From positions 1,853,501 to 1,917,500 of the forward strand of contig JADJRO010000001.1 in NCBI GenBank assembly GCA_016712145.1: 64,000 bases of DNA, written 5' to 3'. Positions 17,662 through 26,402 of this stretch are shown in pieces. The stretch comes from Saprospiraceae bacterium (GTDB lineage: Bacteria; Bacteroidota; Bacteroidia; Chitinophagales; Saprospiraceae). Positions within the stretch are counted from its first letter, which is position 1. The number at the start of each line of letters is the position of its first letter. Both the position numbers and the translations under genes were made by a program. The notes under the pieces are model-generated. The model was not told where the DNA came from, made no database searches, and saw only the letters and a program-made list of their open reading frames with translations.

Positions 17662-18405
17662 TTAAAATGAATCCGTTTTTAAGAATTGCAATAAATTGGA
17701 TTGACTCGAATAGGTGGCAGAAATATTTTCTTTTGTAAACACGGTTTTGGTATCTCCATAGGCCATCAATTTTTGATTGATCAAAATGACCCGATCAAAA
17801 TACATCATTACACTGTCCAGATCATGGTGCACCACTAAGACAGTTTTCCCTTTTGAAACGAGATCTTTTAAAATATCAATGATTTTATTTTCTGTCTTGA
17901 TATCAACCCCAACAAAAGGTTCATCCATTAAGAGGATCTCAGATTGCTGACATAATGCTCTTGCTAAAAAAACCCGTTGTTGTTGACCACCCGATAACTC
18001 TCCGATCTGGCGATCTTTGAGTTTCATGATATCCAGTTGATCCAATGCTTCAAGAATAATGGTTCGGTCAGTTGTATTGAGTCGGTCTAAAAGACGTTTA
18101 TGTGGAAATCTCCCCATAGAAACAATATCGTAAACAGTTGCAGGAAATTGCCAATCTACCTCATCCCGTTGAGGGACATACGCGATTTTAGTCAGCATGT
18201 CTTTTGACACAGAACCTAAGATTTTTATTTCTCCTGCATTCGGTTCGACTTCTTTTAAAATTGACTTAAAAAGAGTTGATTTTCCTGCCCCGTTTGGACC
18301 AATTAAACCATAAATAAAACCAGGTTCGATTTTTAAATAAATATTGCTGAGAACCCGCTTGTGTTCGTAGGCAACTGATAAGCCATTGATTTCAATTGAA
18401 TACAT
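17662..18405 (-). CDS. Metal (Zn/Mn) ABC transporter ATP-binding protein
   Basis: 247 residues from the ATG at 18405 (MYSIEINGLSVAYEHKRVL). The open frame to 18477 is not needed. Walker A GPNGAGKST, signature LSGGQQQR, Walker B 'EILLMDEPF' and the H-loop 'VLVVHHDL' are intact. The sequence fits the TroB/MntB/ZnuC branch. Its start overlaps the stop of the solute-binding gene as ATGA, so translation is coupled. No permease follows: the next gene is a PorP-type barrel protein on the same strand after a palindrome. Confidence 0.92.
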   Translation of the reverse strand: MYSIEINGLSVAYEHKRVLSNIYLKIEPGFIYGLIGPNGAGKSTLFKSILKEVEPNAGEIKILGSVSKDMLTKIAYVPQRDEVDWQFPATVYDIVSMGRFPHKRLLDRLNTTDRTIILEALDQLDIMKLKDRQIGELSGGQQQRVFLARALCQQSEILLMDEPFVGVDIKTENKIIDILKDLVSKGKTVLVVHHDLDSVMMYFDRVILINQKLMAYGDTKTVFTKENISATYSSQSNLLQFLKTDSF

Positions 18406-18920
18406 CAGTTCGATCTTTTTTTCAAAACTACAAAAAGTGCCAACGCAATGATTGCAAAGGGTATCAGAAAAAACCAAATGCTGGTTTTTGATTTTTCACC
18501 AGACTTATTGAGGTTGGTCGCTACCGGATTCTTACTCAAAGCATCTGCAATGGTATTGGCATTGTTTTTTAATAAATTAATATACGTATTTGCAGGACTA
18601 TTTTCATCTCCCAGAGAATCTGCAAATAACTTTCCTCCGATGCTGATATTGTTTTCACGACTGATTTGTTCCATTAATTTTGGATTGATGGTACTTTCAA
18701 TAAAAATTGCAGGAATGTTACGATCTTTAATCAGCTGATTGACCCGCATAAAATCACCGGTTTGAACATCCGCTTCAGTTGAAGTCCCGATAAGAGATTC
18801 TACTTGCAATCCATAGCGATTTCCAAAATAATGAAAGGCATCGTGCGAGGTAATTAAAATTCGTTGCTGCGGTGGAATGGAATTTATTTTATCGAGGATG
18901 TATTGATGCAATGCTTCCAA
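18405..18920 (-). CDS. Metal ABC solute-binding protein (TroA/ZnuA), C-terminal fragment
   Basis: 171 residues. It holds the second lobe of a cluster-9 (metal) binding protein: 'RILITSHDAFHYFGNRYGL' with a metal-binding His, 'GTSTEADVQTGD', and 'IFIESTINPKLMEQISRE' with a metal-binding Glu. The last 25 residues are a hydrophobic segment ending in KKRSN, which looks like a membrane anchor and is unusual for a periplasmic binding protein. It joins the N-terminal ORF at 18884-19408 by a one-base frameshift (plus-strand T5 at 18924-18928; six gives AYKKELEAL). Confidence 0.85.
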   Translation of the reverse strand: MEALHQYILDKINSIPPQQRILITSHDAFHYFGNRYGLQVESLIGTSTEADVQTGDFMRVNQLIKDRNIPAIFIESTINPKLMEQISRENNISIGGKLFADSLGDENSPANTYINLLKNNANTIADALSKNPVATNLNKSGEKSKTSIWFFLIPFAIIALALFVVLKKRSN

Positions 18921-19408
18921 TTCTTTTTATATGCTTCAAAATTACTTTGATAGTTTGCTGCATGTTCAGGGTCAAATGCAATCAAGGATTTGGCAATGTG
19001 TTCGGCATAAATAATTCCATGCAAAGCGTCCATCCAGGCATGTGGATCGGTAGAATTTTTAAAATGTGGATTGGTGATGGGACTTATCCCTTCAGTAATA
19101 ATTACAGATTTTGCTTTGGTTCCGGAAGAATTAATTAATTTTTGAAGCCAACCTTCAAATGTAAATCCATTAATAAAAATCAGGTCGGCTTCATTGACTT
19201 TGCGTACATCATTTGGAGTAGGTTCATACAAATGAGGATCTGATCCAATCGGAACGATTGTTTCTACATCAATGTAGGCGCCTCCAATAACACGCGACAT
19301 ATCAGCCCACATAGAAGCGGTAGCCAGAATTTTTGGTTTTGCATCAAGTGCACTGAAAACGCACAATAAAAAAAGATATATGCTTATTTTTTCATGTTTT
19401 AAATTCAT
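18884..19408 (-). CDS. Metal ABC solute-binding protein (TroA/ZnuA), N-terminal fragment
   Basis: 174 residues as read, of which about 160 are authentic. A signal peptide (MNLKHEKISIYLFLLCVFSALDA) precedes 'ILATASMWADMSRVIGG', 'DPHLYEPTPNDVRKVNEADL' with the first metal His, and 'STDPHAWMDALHGI' with the second. After 'NFEAYKK' the frame shifts and ends in nonsense. Reconstructed with the downstream ORF the protein is about 330 residues. The family delivers Zn, Mn or Fe to an ABC permease. It starts immediately after the DtxR regulator's stop. Confidence 0.87.
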   Translation of the reverse strand: MNLKHEKISIYLFLLCVFSALDAKPKILATASMWADMSRVIGGAYIDVETIVPIGSDPHLYEPTPNDVRKVNEADLIFINGFTFEGWLQKLINSSGTKAKSVIITEGISPITNPHFKNSTDPHAWMDALHGIIYAEHIAKSLIAFDPEHAANYQSNFEAYKKNWKHCINTSSIK

Positions 19409-20071
19409 TCAAGGTTTTACTAAAATATCCTGGGAAACTTGTTGCGTTATTAAAATTTCATCCCGGTCTTCTACACGAAGTTTGATCGATTGATCGTATT
19501 CCTGGATACTTAAAATTTTAAGTTGGGCGCCGGGTTTTAAGTGAATGCTATCCAGGTATTTTAAAAATTCGGAATGGTGTCGTTTTACACCCAACATGGT
19601 TAGTTGTTTACCGGATTCTTTGATTGAAGACAAACTAACCTGATTGCGATAGGTAAAATTTCCATTTTCATTGGGAATGGGATCTCCATGGGGATCAAAT
19701 TTGGGATAATCCAGAAATGCATCCAGGCGCTCAATCAATAACAGAGATTGAATGTGCTCCAATTGTTCGGCAACTTCATGGACCTCATCCCAATTAAATC
19801 CCAATTTGTCATGAAGGAACACTTCCCATAAGCGATGCTTCCGCAACAACTTGATGGCCATTTTCTGACCCTCTTTGGTCAAACTAACCCCGTAATATTT
19901 TTCATAACTTAAGAGCGATTTGTCTGTTAGTTTCTTAATCATGTCCGTTACTGATGCGCTGGTTGTACCCAACTCATCTGCAATGGCCTTTGTGTTAACT
20001 GTTTGATCAGCAGTATTTTGAGTAATTTTATAGATTGCTTTCAGGTAATTTTCTTCAGCCTGGGTAAACAT
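19409..20071 (-). CDS. DtxR/MntR family metal-dependent regulator
   Basis: 220 residues. An N-terminal winged helix ('AIADELGTTSASVTDMIKKLTDKSLL') is followed by the metal-binding dimerisation domain ('HRLWEVFLHDKLGFNWDEVHEVAEQLEH', rich in His/Glu) and a C-terminal FeoA/SH3-like domain. It is a repressor that senses Mn or Fe(II). As first gene of the operon with the solute-binding and ATPase genes, it likely controls their expression. The stop abuts the next start with no gap. Confidence 0.92.
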   Translation of the reverse strand: MFTQAEENYLKAIYKITQNTADQTVNTKAIADELGTTSASVTDMIKKLTDKSLLSYEKYYGVSLTKEGQKMAIKLLRKHRLWEVFLHDKLGFNWDEVHEVAEQLEHIQSLLLIERLDAFLDYPKFDPHGDPIPNENGNFTYRNQVSLSSIKESGKQLTMLGVKRHHSEFLKYLDSIHLKPGAQLKILSIQEYDQSIKLRVEDRDEILITQQVSQDILVKP

Positions 20072-20132
20072 AAAATGAAATTTTAGACAAAACTAAAATA
20101 AATATTAAATAAGACCAAATTAATTTTTAAAG

Positions 20133-20711
20133 ATGAATGAAAAATTTGAACTTTTAACTGAATTGATACATAGCCGCCGGGCGATTTTTCCACAGAATTA
20201 CAAACCGGGCAAGATCTCAGCTGAAATCCTCGAGTCCATTCTTGAAAATGCCCGTTGGGCGCCCAATCACAAGAAAACAGAGCCCTGGCGCTTTGTTCTG
20301 ATTGAAAATGACTCATTAAAAGATTTGTCTGAATTTCTTTCGAATCGATACAAACTCAATACGAGTGCTGAAAATTTTGATCCGGTAAAATTTAAAAAAG
20401 CCGGAGAAAAACCATTGCAATCAGCAGCAGTACTTGCAATATGTATCCAAAGAAGTCCTGCAACCCTAATACCGGAATGGGAAGAAACAGCAGCACTGGC
20501 ATGTGCAGTTCAAAATATTTGGTTGAGTTGTACCGCATTAGGAATTGGATCTTATTGGAGCAGTCCGGATGCCATCCATCATATGAAGGAATTTCTGAGT
20601 TTATCAGAAAATGAATTTTGCCTGGGTTTGTTTTTTATGGGTTGGTCGGATTATGAAGCTCCGGTTCCAAATAGAAAACCGTTGTCAGAAATTTTAAGGA
20701 AAATGGGATAA
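20133..20711 (+). CDS. Nitroreductase family protein
   Basis: 192 residues. The FMN-binding motif 'LIHSRRAIFPQNYKPGKIS' and 'ENARWAPNHKKTEPWRFVLI' place it in the nitroreductase family, in the YdjA-like branch. 'EETAALACAVQNIWLSCTALG' and the closing 'FFMGWSDYEAPVPNRKPLSEI' also match. It is an NAD(P)H-dependent oxidoreductase; the physiological substrate is unknown. It is transcribed away from the dtxR-like gene. The gap to 20887 holds no recognised feature. Confidence 0.88.
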   Translation: MNEKFELLTELIHSRRAIFPQNYKPGKISAEILESILENARWAPNHKKTEPWRFVLIENDSLKDLSEFLSNRYKLNTSAENFDPVKFKKAGEKPLQSAAVLAICIQRSPATLIPEWEETAALACAVQNIWLSCTALGIGSYWSSPDAIHHMKEFLSLSENEFCLGLFFMGWSDYEAPVPNRKPLSEILRKMG

Positions 20712-20886
20712 GGATAGAGGTAATGCAGTTTGGTAGGGTATAATGCGGTGAAAGTTTGCGTGTCTTAAAAACTGTTTGGAATCGGAAAAGTATATTTAGA
20801 AACTAATTTATCGTATTTTCTGATCCCCTATTTTTTAATCATACCAATAATAAAAAATTTAAACCTCAATATAAAAATAAAGTCCA

Positions 20887-23190
20887 ATGTACTTATCTTC
20901 CAATATGAAATGCATCTTCACTTTCCTCCTATTAATTGCTTTAAGGATAAATTCACAGTCATTTTACGCCCCCAATCAAATCCAGGAATTAAAAATATAT
21001 TTTCCGTATTCCAATTGGGATCAAAAACTGGATTCATTGCGTGCTGCTGATTCAGATGCCCGATTGTTAGCTACAAAAGTCTTACTCAATGGAATTTCCT
21101 TTGACAGTGTGGGTATTCGATACAAAGGAAACAGCAGTTACAATCCAACACGTGCTAAAAATCCGTTTAATATTAAATTAGATTATATTCTTGATCAAAA
21201 ATATGAAGGCTACAATACACTCAAACTTTCCAGCGGATTTATGGATCCTAGTTTTTTAAGAGAAGTATTGGGTTATCAAATTGCACGTCAATATTTGCCT
21301 GCGCCTAAAGCTAATTTTATCAATATTTATGTGAATGATGTTTTATTAGGACTCTACACCAATGTCGAAGATGTGGACAATGCCTTTTTATCAAATCATT
21401 TCTATTCAACAACAGGTTCATTTTTTCAATGCGACCGGGCTGACAAACAGGTTCAATTGCCTGGCACCTGTCCGCCGGGAATGACCGGATCTGCTTTAAA
21501 ATATGTTAGTCCTGACTCCGAATGTTATGCAAACAGTTACGAAAAAGAATCTGCCTCCGGTTGGAAAGAATTTATTTCAATGATGCAAGTTCTGGGGCAA
21601 AATGTTTCAAACATCGAATCCTTACTGGATGTTGACCGTGCCTTATGGATGCTGGCGCTCAATAATTTTTATGTCAACCTGGATAGCTATTCCGGTTCCG
21701 GACACAATTATTTGGTGTATCAAAATGCCATTGGACGTTTTAATACCATTCCCTGGGACTTCAATGAATTTTTTGGCGCATTTACCAATGCCGGTACAGG
21801 CACTTCACTTAACGTATTGCAAATGCAACAATTGGATCCTTTGCTTCATCTTACAAATTCAGAAAGACCTTTGATTTCGAAATTATTCTCCATTCCAAAA
21901 TTTAAGAAACGCTACCTGGCACACTTATACACAATACTCGAAGAAGCAAAAGCAAGCAATGGATACGAATCAGATGGTTTAGCTTACCAAAATTTGATTG
22001 CATCGTCTGTTGCAAATGATAAGAATAAGTTTTTTACAGATGCAGCCTTCCGTTCCAATTTGTACTCAGATTATTCAGTAGGTACCGGAATGGCAAAAAC
22101 TTATCCGGGTTTAATTTCATTGACCAATGCGCGTATCAATTATTTAAATTCTCATGTTGCATTAAACGTTATTAAACCGGTTATTTCAGAAATTTCAAAT
22201 AGCCCATCGGTTCTTGTATTAAATTCACCAGTGACCATATCAGCAAGAATACAAAACCGCACAGCCGCCTCTCTATTTTACCGCTTTGATAAAACAGAAA
22301 AATTTATCGAACTTCCCATGTACGATGATGGTTTGCATTTGGATGGCGCTGCCGGCGATGGTATTTATGCCGCCACCATGAATATTGGAAATCATTTGAA
22401 TATCCAATATTATTTGTATGCAGAAAATGAATTCATCGCAAGTGTTTCACCGGTTCGTGCAGAATATGAATTTTACAATTTAAACGTTTCGGTAACAAAT
22501 ATTCCAGCTGGTGCTTTGCGTATAAACGAACTTATGGCTTCAAATACAGATTTTGTAGCGGATGAATCTGGTAATTTTGAAGATTGGATTGAATTATACA
22601 ATGCCACTGATTCAGAAATCAAATGCTTAGGTTTATATTTTTCAGACAATGCAGATAATAAATTAAAATGGGCTTTTCCTGATACCAGCATTCCTGCCAA
22701 ATCTTATTTGATTATATGGGCAGATGAAGATGGTAAAGATCCCGGACTGCATGCAAATTTTAAATTGGCTAAATCCGGCGAACAAGTTTATATTTCTAAT
22801 TCCGACAGCAGCCTGGTTGATTCAATTAGTTTCCCGGAAATTCCAGATAATCAGTCGTATGCTTATTGTCCAATTAACTGGATTACAACCAGCCTTCCCA
22901 GTTTCAATAAAGAAAATACCTGCGTGGTTTTAACCAAAGATTTAAAATATAACGGATACAGAATTTATCCTAATCCATTTGTTGAATCCATCGTTTTAAA
23001 AATAGCGAATGACAAACTTTTTTCATTTCAACTAATCAATTCAGTAGGACAGCATGTTATAAATTCAAATAACGACTTGCAAGGCCAAAGCGAATTTGAA
23101 TTTTCTACTAATACATTACCAAGTGGTTTGTATTATTTTCATATTCGAATCGGGAATCAACGGTTTACCGAAAAAATAATTAAACTGTAG
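20887..23190 (+). CDS. CotH kinase-family protein with lamin-tail domain and T9SS tail
   Basis: 767 residues. Signal peptide (with an alternative start at the second Met, residue 7), then a CotH-type atypical kinase domain (about 25-400). It shows 'IRYKGNSSYNPTRAKNPFNI', 'LYTNVEDVDNAFL', 'WMLALNNFYVNLDSY' and 'FNTIPWDFNEFFGA'. Next come an Ig-like region, a lamin-tail (LTD) domain (about 545-645, 'INELMASNTDFVADESGNFE', 'DWIELYN') and a type A sorting domain (RIYPNPFVESIVLKI to the end). CotH proteins phosphorylate spore-coat proteins in Bacillus; the role of secreted bacterial homologues with LTD is not established. It is a paralogue of the protein at 51057-53321, with the same domain order. 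Confidence 0.9.
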   Translation: MYLSSNMKCIFTFLLLIALRINSQSFYAPNQIQELKIYFPYSNWDQKLDSLRAADSDARLLATKVLLNGISFDSVGIRYKGNSSYNPTRAKNPFNIKLDYILDQKYEGYNTLKLSSGFMDPSFLREVLGYQIARQYLPAPKANFINIYVNDVLLGLYTNVEDVDNAFLSNHFYSTTGSFFQCDRADKQVQLPGTCPPGMTGSALKYVSPDSECYANSYEKESASGWKEFISMMQVLGQNVSNIESLLDVDRALWMLALNNFYVNLDSYSGSGHNYLVYQNAIGRFNTIPWDFNEFFGAFTNAGTGTSLNVLQMQQLDPLLHLTNSERPLISKLFSIPKFKKRYLAHLYTILEEAKASNGYESDGLAYQNLIASSVANDKNKFFTDAAFRSNLYSDYSVGTGMAKTYPGLISLTNARINYLNSHVALNVIKPVISEISNSPSVLVLNSPVTISARIQNRTAASLFYRFDKTEKFIELPMYDDGLHLDGAAGDGIYAATMNIGNHLNIQYYLYAENEFIASVSPVRAEYEFYNLNVSVTNIPAGALRINELMASNTDFVADESGNFEDWIELYNATDSEIKCLGLYFSDNADNKLKWAFPDTSIPAKSYLIIWADEDGKDPGLHANFKLAKSGEQVYISNSDSSLVDSISFPEIPDNQSYAYCPINWITTSLPSFNKENTCVVLTKDLKYNGYRIYPNPFVESIVLKIANDKLFSFQLINSVGQHVINSNNDLQGQSEFEFSTNTLPSGLYYFHIRIGNQRFTEKIIKL

Positions 23191-23219
23191 GATTAAAGCT
23201 GAAAAGCTATTAGGCTATT

Positions 23220-23262
23220 AAGTCTGGAGTTTAATAAAACCTACAGACTTCCTTTCTTTTTA
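23220..23262 (+). terminator. Possible terminator after CotH gene
   Basis: AAGTCTG and CAGACTT form a 7-bp stem around a loop of about 17 nt, followed by a T/C-rich stretch. It lies 30 bp after the stop. Confidence 0.45.
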
Positions 23263-23360
23263 CCCATGTGTGAGCAACTCCCCTCACGCCTCGGCGGGAC
23301 GCCTTCGGCAACTATTGCTTATCATTTGAAATTTTTATTAATTCATTTAAATTTTAACAT

Positions 23361-23390
23361 TGGAAAATTGCAGCATCGCAGCATTGCATT
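23361..23390. repeat. CATTGCAG/TGGAAAATTG repeat copy 3
   Basis: TGGAAAATTGCAGCATCGCA continues into GCATTGC at the end of the ROK kinase gene. It shares TGGAAAATTG and TTGCAGCAT with the 6523-6557 copy. This is again a convergent junction. Confidence 0.5.
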
Positions 23391-24291
23391 AAAGCAAAGC
23401 GGCTCCAATAACCCCGGCACTGTCACCGAGTTTGGGTTTTACAAAGAGTGTTTTCAATTCGTAGTTGAAAATATATTTTCTGACTTCTTCACGGCCCTGG
23501 TTATAAAGTATATCTAAATTTCCCAATCCACCGCCAAATACAATAATTTCTGGATCAATGATATTAATTACTACTGCAACTGCTTTGCCAAAATAATAGA
23601 CGAATCGCTCCATGGTTTCTACTGCAAAATGATCTCCTTGTAGATATCGTGCATAGACTTCTGCCATTTTTATTTTTTCACCACTGAGTTTTTCATAATG
23701 TCGTTCACAAGACGGCCCGGAAATAAACGTTTCAACACAGCCTTTTTTGCCGCAATAGCACAAATCACCGCTTTCATCCAACACATTATGACCCCATTCT
23801 CCACCGATTCCGTGTTTGCCATGAATTACTTTGCCATTGACCACAATGCCACTTCCAACACCTGTACCCATGATAACACCGAAAACGACTTCCGGATTTT
23901 TAACATAATCCGGTACGGCACCCAATTGTGCTTCAGCCATTGCAAAACAGTTTGCGTCGTTTGCCATCGTAACTTTTATACCCAAAAGATTTTCAAGATC
24001 TTCTTTCATTGGTCTGCCAATCAAACCAAGCGTATTACTATTTTTAATGAGATGGGTTTCCTGATCTACAATGCCTGGAGTCCCTATACCAAGAAAAGCT
24101 GGATATGAATTTGTCTTTTCACCAATTTGTTTAATTAGCTTTTTTATCTGAGATAAGATGTGATCATAACCCTGATCTGCTTCTGTTGGGACACGCAATC
24201 TTTCAACCACTTTTAATTCGGGATTTATTTCAATCGCAACCCCTTCAATTTTTGTTCCGCCCAAATCAATTCCCCAAAGTAAATCTGACAT
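23389..24291 (-). CDS. ROK family sugar kinase (glucokinase-like)
   Basis: 300 residues. ATP-binding 'WGIDLGGTKIEGVAIE' is at the N-terminus, with 'MANDANCFAMAEAQLGA' carrying the catalytic Asp. 'GVIMGTGVGSGIVVNGK' and the zinc site GHNVLDESGDLCYCGKKGCV (one His, three Cys) confirm ROK. Probably phosphorylates glucose, fructose or N-acetylated hexoses in the cytosol; specificity cannot be read directly. It lies 3 bp downstream of the lipid kinase gene in the same direction. Confidence 0.92.
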   Translation of the reverse strand: MSDLLWGIDLGGTKIEGVAIEINPELKVVERLRVPTEADQGYDHILSQIKKLIKQIGEKTNSYPAFLGIGTPGIVDQETHLIKNSNTLGLIGRPMKEDLENLLGIKVTMANDANCFAMAEAQLGAVPDYVKNPEVVFGVIMGTGVGSGIVVNGKVIHGKHGIGGEWGHNVLDESGDLCYCGKKGCVETFISGPSCERHYEKLSGEKIKMAEVYARYLQGDHFAVETMERFVYYFGKAVAVVINIIDPEIIVFGGGLGNLDILYNQGREEVRKYIFNYELKTLFVKPKLGDSAGVIGAALL

Positions 24292-24294
24292 GTT

Positions 24295-25161
24295 TTATAA
24301 AATTACTTTTAATACAGAAGGAAGTATTTTTACTTCCAATTCAGAAATTAATCCCCGGTGTTCTCCGTCTATATGATGTTCCTGTTCAACAGGTAGTTTT
24401 ACAATTAATTCACTGGCACGTATAAAATGACTTAAACTGGATTTTAAAATATTCCGACTGAATACCATGTAAATTAATCCGGGAATTTGCCAGGATTTTG
24501 GTTTGCTCATAATTAATACATCCATGATTCCATCACTTACGGATGCTAAAGGAGATACAATGGCATTGTTTCCAAGTTGAGACGAATTTGCAATTTCGAT
24601 GGACCAAACGTCTTTAAATAATTTGTCATTAAGTACCACATCAAAGCACTTGCTTTCTTTATGCAATCTGAAAGCCAATTTAAAATACGTCGTAAATCCG
24701 CGTTTGCCTTTATTTCCAAAATAACGACTGATCAATCCACTAAATCCAATTCCAGTGGTATTGCAGCAATACCGATTGTTTACTTTAATTAGATCAATAT
24801 GTTTTGGTTTTCCAGTTGTCAATCGAGCGAGTGCTTTTGCCGGACTGGTTGAAATTTTCAGATGCCTTGCCAATCCATTTCCTGAACCAATTGGAATAAT
24901 GCCGAGCATCAAATTAAATTTATAAACCATTTTAGCAAGCTCGCTGACAGTACCATCGCCTCCAACTGCTACAACACAAACGTTGGTATCTTCTGAATAT
25001 TGACGTACCAATTCGTCACTATGAGCCGGACTTACCGATTCTACAATGAGAAATAAATCTGCTTTTAAATGTTTTTCAATCATGTACTCCCAATCATAGC
25101 GTCTTTGTGCACCAGATTTTGGATTGATGATGAATAGAAATTTTCGGACTTCAAATTGCAT
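24295..25161 (-). CDS. Diacylglycerol/lipid kinase family protein (YegS-like)
   Basis: 288 residues. 'LFIINPKSGAQRR' and 'VAVGGDGTVSELAKMVY' are the nucleotide-binding signatures of the DAGK catalytic domain. 'LGIIPIGSGNGLARHLKIS' continues it and the C-terminal beta domain follows. It phosphorylates a lipid (diacylglycerol, undecaprenol or sphingoid type; the substrate is not readable). It probably shares a transcript with the ROK kinase downstream. Confidence 0.9.
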   Translation of the reverse strand: MQFEVRKFLFIINPKSGAQRRYDWEYMIEKHLKADLFLIVESVSPAHSDELVRQYSEDTNVCVVAVGGDGTVSELAKMVYKFNLMLGIIPIGSGNGLARHLKISTSPAKALARLTTGKPKHIDLIKVNNRYCCNTTGIGFSGLISRYFGNKGKRGFTTYFKLAFRLHKESKCFDVVLNDKLFKDVWSIEIANSSQLGNNAIVSPLASVSDGIMDVLIMSKPKSWQIPGLIYMVFSRNILKSSLSHFIRASELIVKLPVEQEHHIDGEHRGLISELEVKILPSVLKVIL

Positions 25162-25377
25162 AGAGCGTCAAAATTATCTTAAAAAACAAAAGCTGAGGCA
25201 ACTAATTAATAAACTTACAAAACTCAATTTCAAGATTTTAGGCAGTTTTTAGGTATTTGCTGAAGGACTTAGAAAGACTTCCAAACGAACAATGCAAGTT
25301 TTATTTTTTATATGTAATTGAATATCAGCACTTTATTTTTATTTCAAAAAAAATAAAAAAATTGTGCTTAAAATGGA

Positions 25378-25394
25378 ACTATGTTATACATAGT
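25378..25394. promoter_or_regulatory. Palindromic operator candidate for PadR regulator
   Basis: ACTATGTTATACATAGT has 7-bp perfect arms (ACTATGT/ACATAGT) around TAT. It ends 26 bp before the PadR start. PadR-type regulators often bind ATGT..ACAT palindromes and autoregulate, so self-repression is inferred. A TAATTTTG -7 match lies at 25409-25416, only 4 bp before the ATG. Confidence 0.6.
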
Positions 25395-25420
25395 ACCTGT
25401 TATAATATTAATTTTGCAGT

Positions 25421-25774
25421 ATGAAAATTGAAAATGCCATCGCACAAATGAAAAAAGGAGTTCTGGATCTTTGCATTCTTTCCATTATCAATGAAGAAGA
25501 AGCCTATCCTTCTGATATGATTAATCGCTTAAAATCAGCTGATCTGATCGTAGTAGAAGGCACCCTTTACCCAATTTTAAGCAGGTTAAAAAATAGCGGA
25601 TTGCTGGAATACCATTGGAAAGAATCCAATGCCGGACCACCCAGAAAGTACTTTACCATTACGGAAGAAGGGAAACAAGCATTAAATGTGTTGCTACAAA
25701 GCTGGCATCAATTTGTACAAAGTGTCAATCAATCTATTACAATTATAAAAACTGAAAATGAACAAAATACATAA
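25421..25774 (+). CDS. PadR family transcriptional regulator
   Basis: 117 residues. The winged-helix pattern 'MKKGVLDLCILSIINEEEAY', 'VEGTLYPILSRLKNSGLLEY' and 'GPPRKYFTITEEGKQALNVL' is that of the short PadR (PF03551) family. The gene overlaps the PspC-domain gene by 17 bp, so the two are one unit, an arrangement common in Bacteroidota and Firmicutes. It probably represses this operon through the palindrome just upstream. Confidence 0.93.
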   Translation: MKIENAIAQMKKGVLDLCILSIINEEEAYPSDMINRLKSADLIVVEGTLYPILSRLKNSGLLEYHWKESNAGPPRKYFTITEEGKQALNVLLQSWHQFVQSVNQSITIIKTENEQNT

Positions 25775-26387
25775 CATCAATGTCGGAGGCTTTCCATTTG
25801 CTGTCAATGAAGATGCCTATTTCAAATTAGATCAATACCTGGTTCAGCTGGATCGCCATTTTTCAAAATCGGAAGGCCATCATGAAATCATGGGAGATAT
25901 TGAATCCCGGATTGCAGAGCTTTTTAAAGAATACATGAAAGGCATGTCCATTGTAACCCTTCAGCATGTAGACCAAATGATTCAAGTCATGGGAACCGAA
26001 GAACGTTTTGAAGGGCAGCCTGATTATGAAGAACCCCGGACTTCTGCATATGGTGAATACCGTCTTGGTAAACGGCTATTTAGAGATCCATACGATAAAA
26101 AAATCTCCGGTGTTTGTTCTGGAATTGCGCATTATATAGGCGTTGATGATCCTGTTTGGGTAAGATTGACCTTTGTTTTATTAGGTTTTGCCGGATTTGG
26201 AATTGTGACTTATCTTATCTTGATGCTTATTGTGCCTGAAGCAGTCACCGCAGCGGATCGCCTTGCGATGAAAGGCAAACCCATCAATATTCACAATATT
26301 GCAAATAAAGTAGAAGAAGAAATCGATGATTTAACAGATCGTTTTGACGAGTGGCGGGATAAGTGGCGCAAGAAACGGCGTCGCTAA
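25758..26387 (+). CDS. PspC domain membrane protein
   Basis: 209 residues. The N-terminal region ('NINVGGFPFAVNEDAYFKLD', 'DIESRIAELFKEYM') matches the helical domain found before PspC in Bacteroidota. The PspC domain follows, from 'KRLFRDPYDKKISGVCSGIA' through the membrane helix 'LTFVLLGFAGFGIVTYLILM'. An acidic then strongly basic C-terminal tail ends the protein (KWRKKRRR). It is a likely envelope-stress factor of the inner membrane, controlled by the overlapping PadR gene. Confidence 0.88.
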   Translation: MNKIHNINVGGFPFAVNEDAYFKLDQYLVQLDRHFSKSEGHHEIMGDIESRIAELFKEYMKGMSIVTLQHVDQMIQVMGTEERFEGQPDYEEPRTSAYGEYRLGKRLFRDPYDKKISGVCSGIAHYIGVDDPVWVRLTFVLLGFAGFGIVTYLILMLIVPEAVTAADRLAMKGKPINIHNIANKVEEEIDDLTDRFDEWRDKWRKKRRR

Positions 26388-26402
26388 CTATCTTTGCTAT
26401 CC

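Noticed and set aside
23270..23312. Locally GC-rich stretch (ACGCCTCGGCGGGACGCC) as part of an inserted element
   Set aside because: It is short, isolated and has no coding or repeat support, so it was left as unexplained intergenic DNA.
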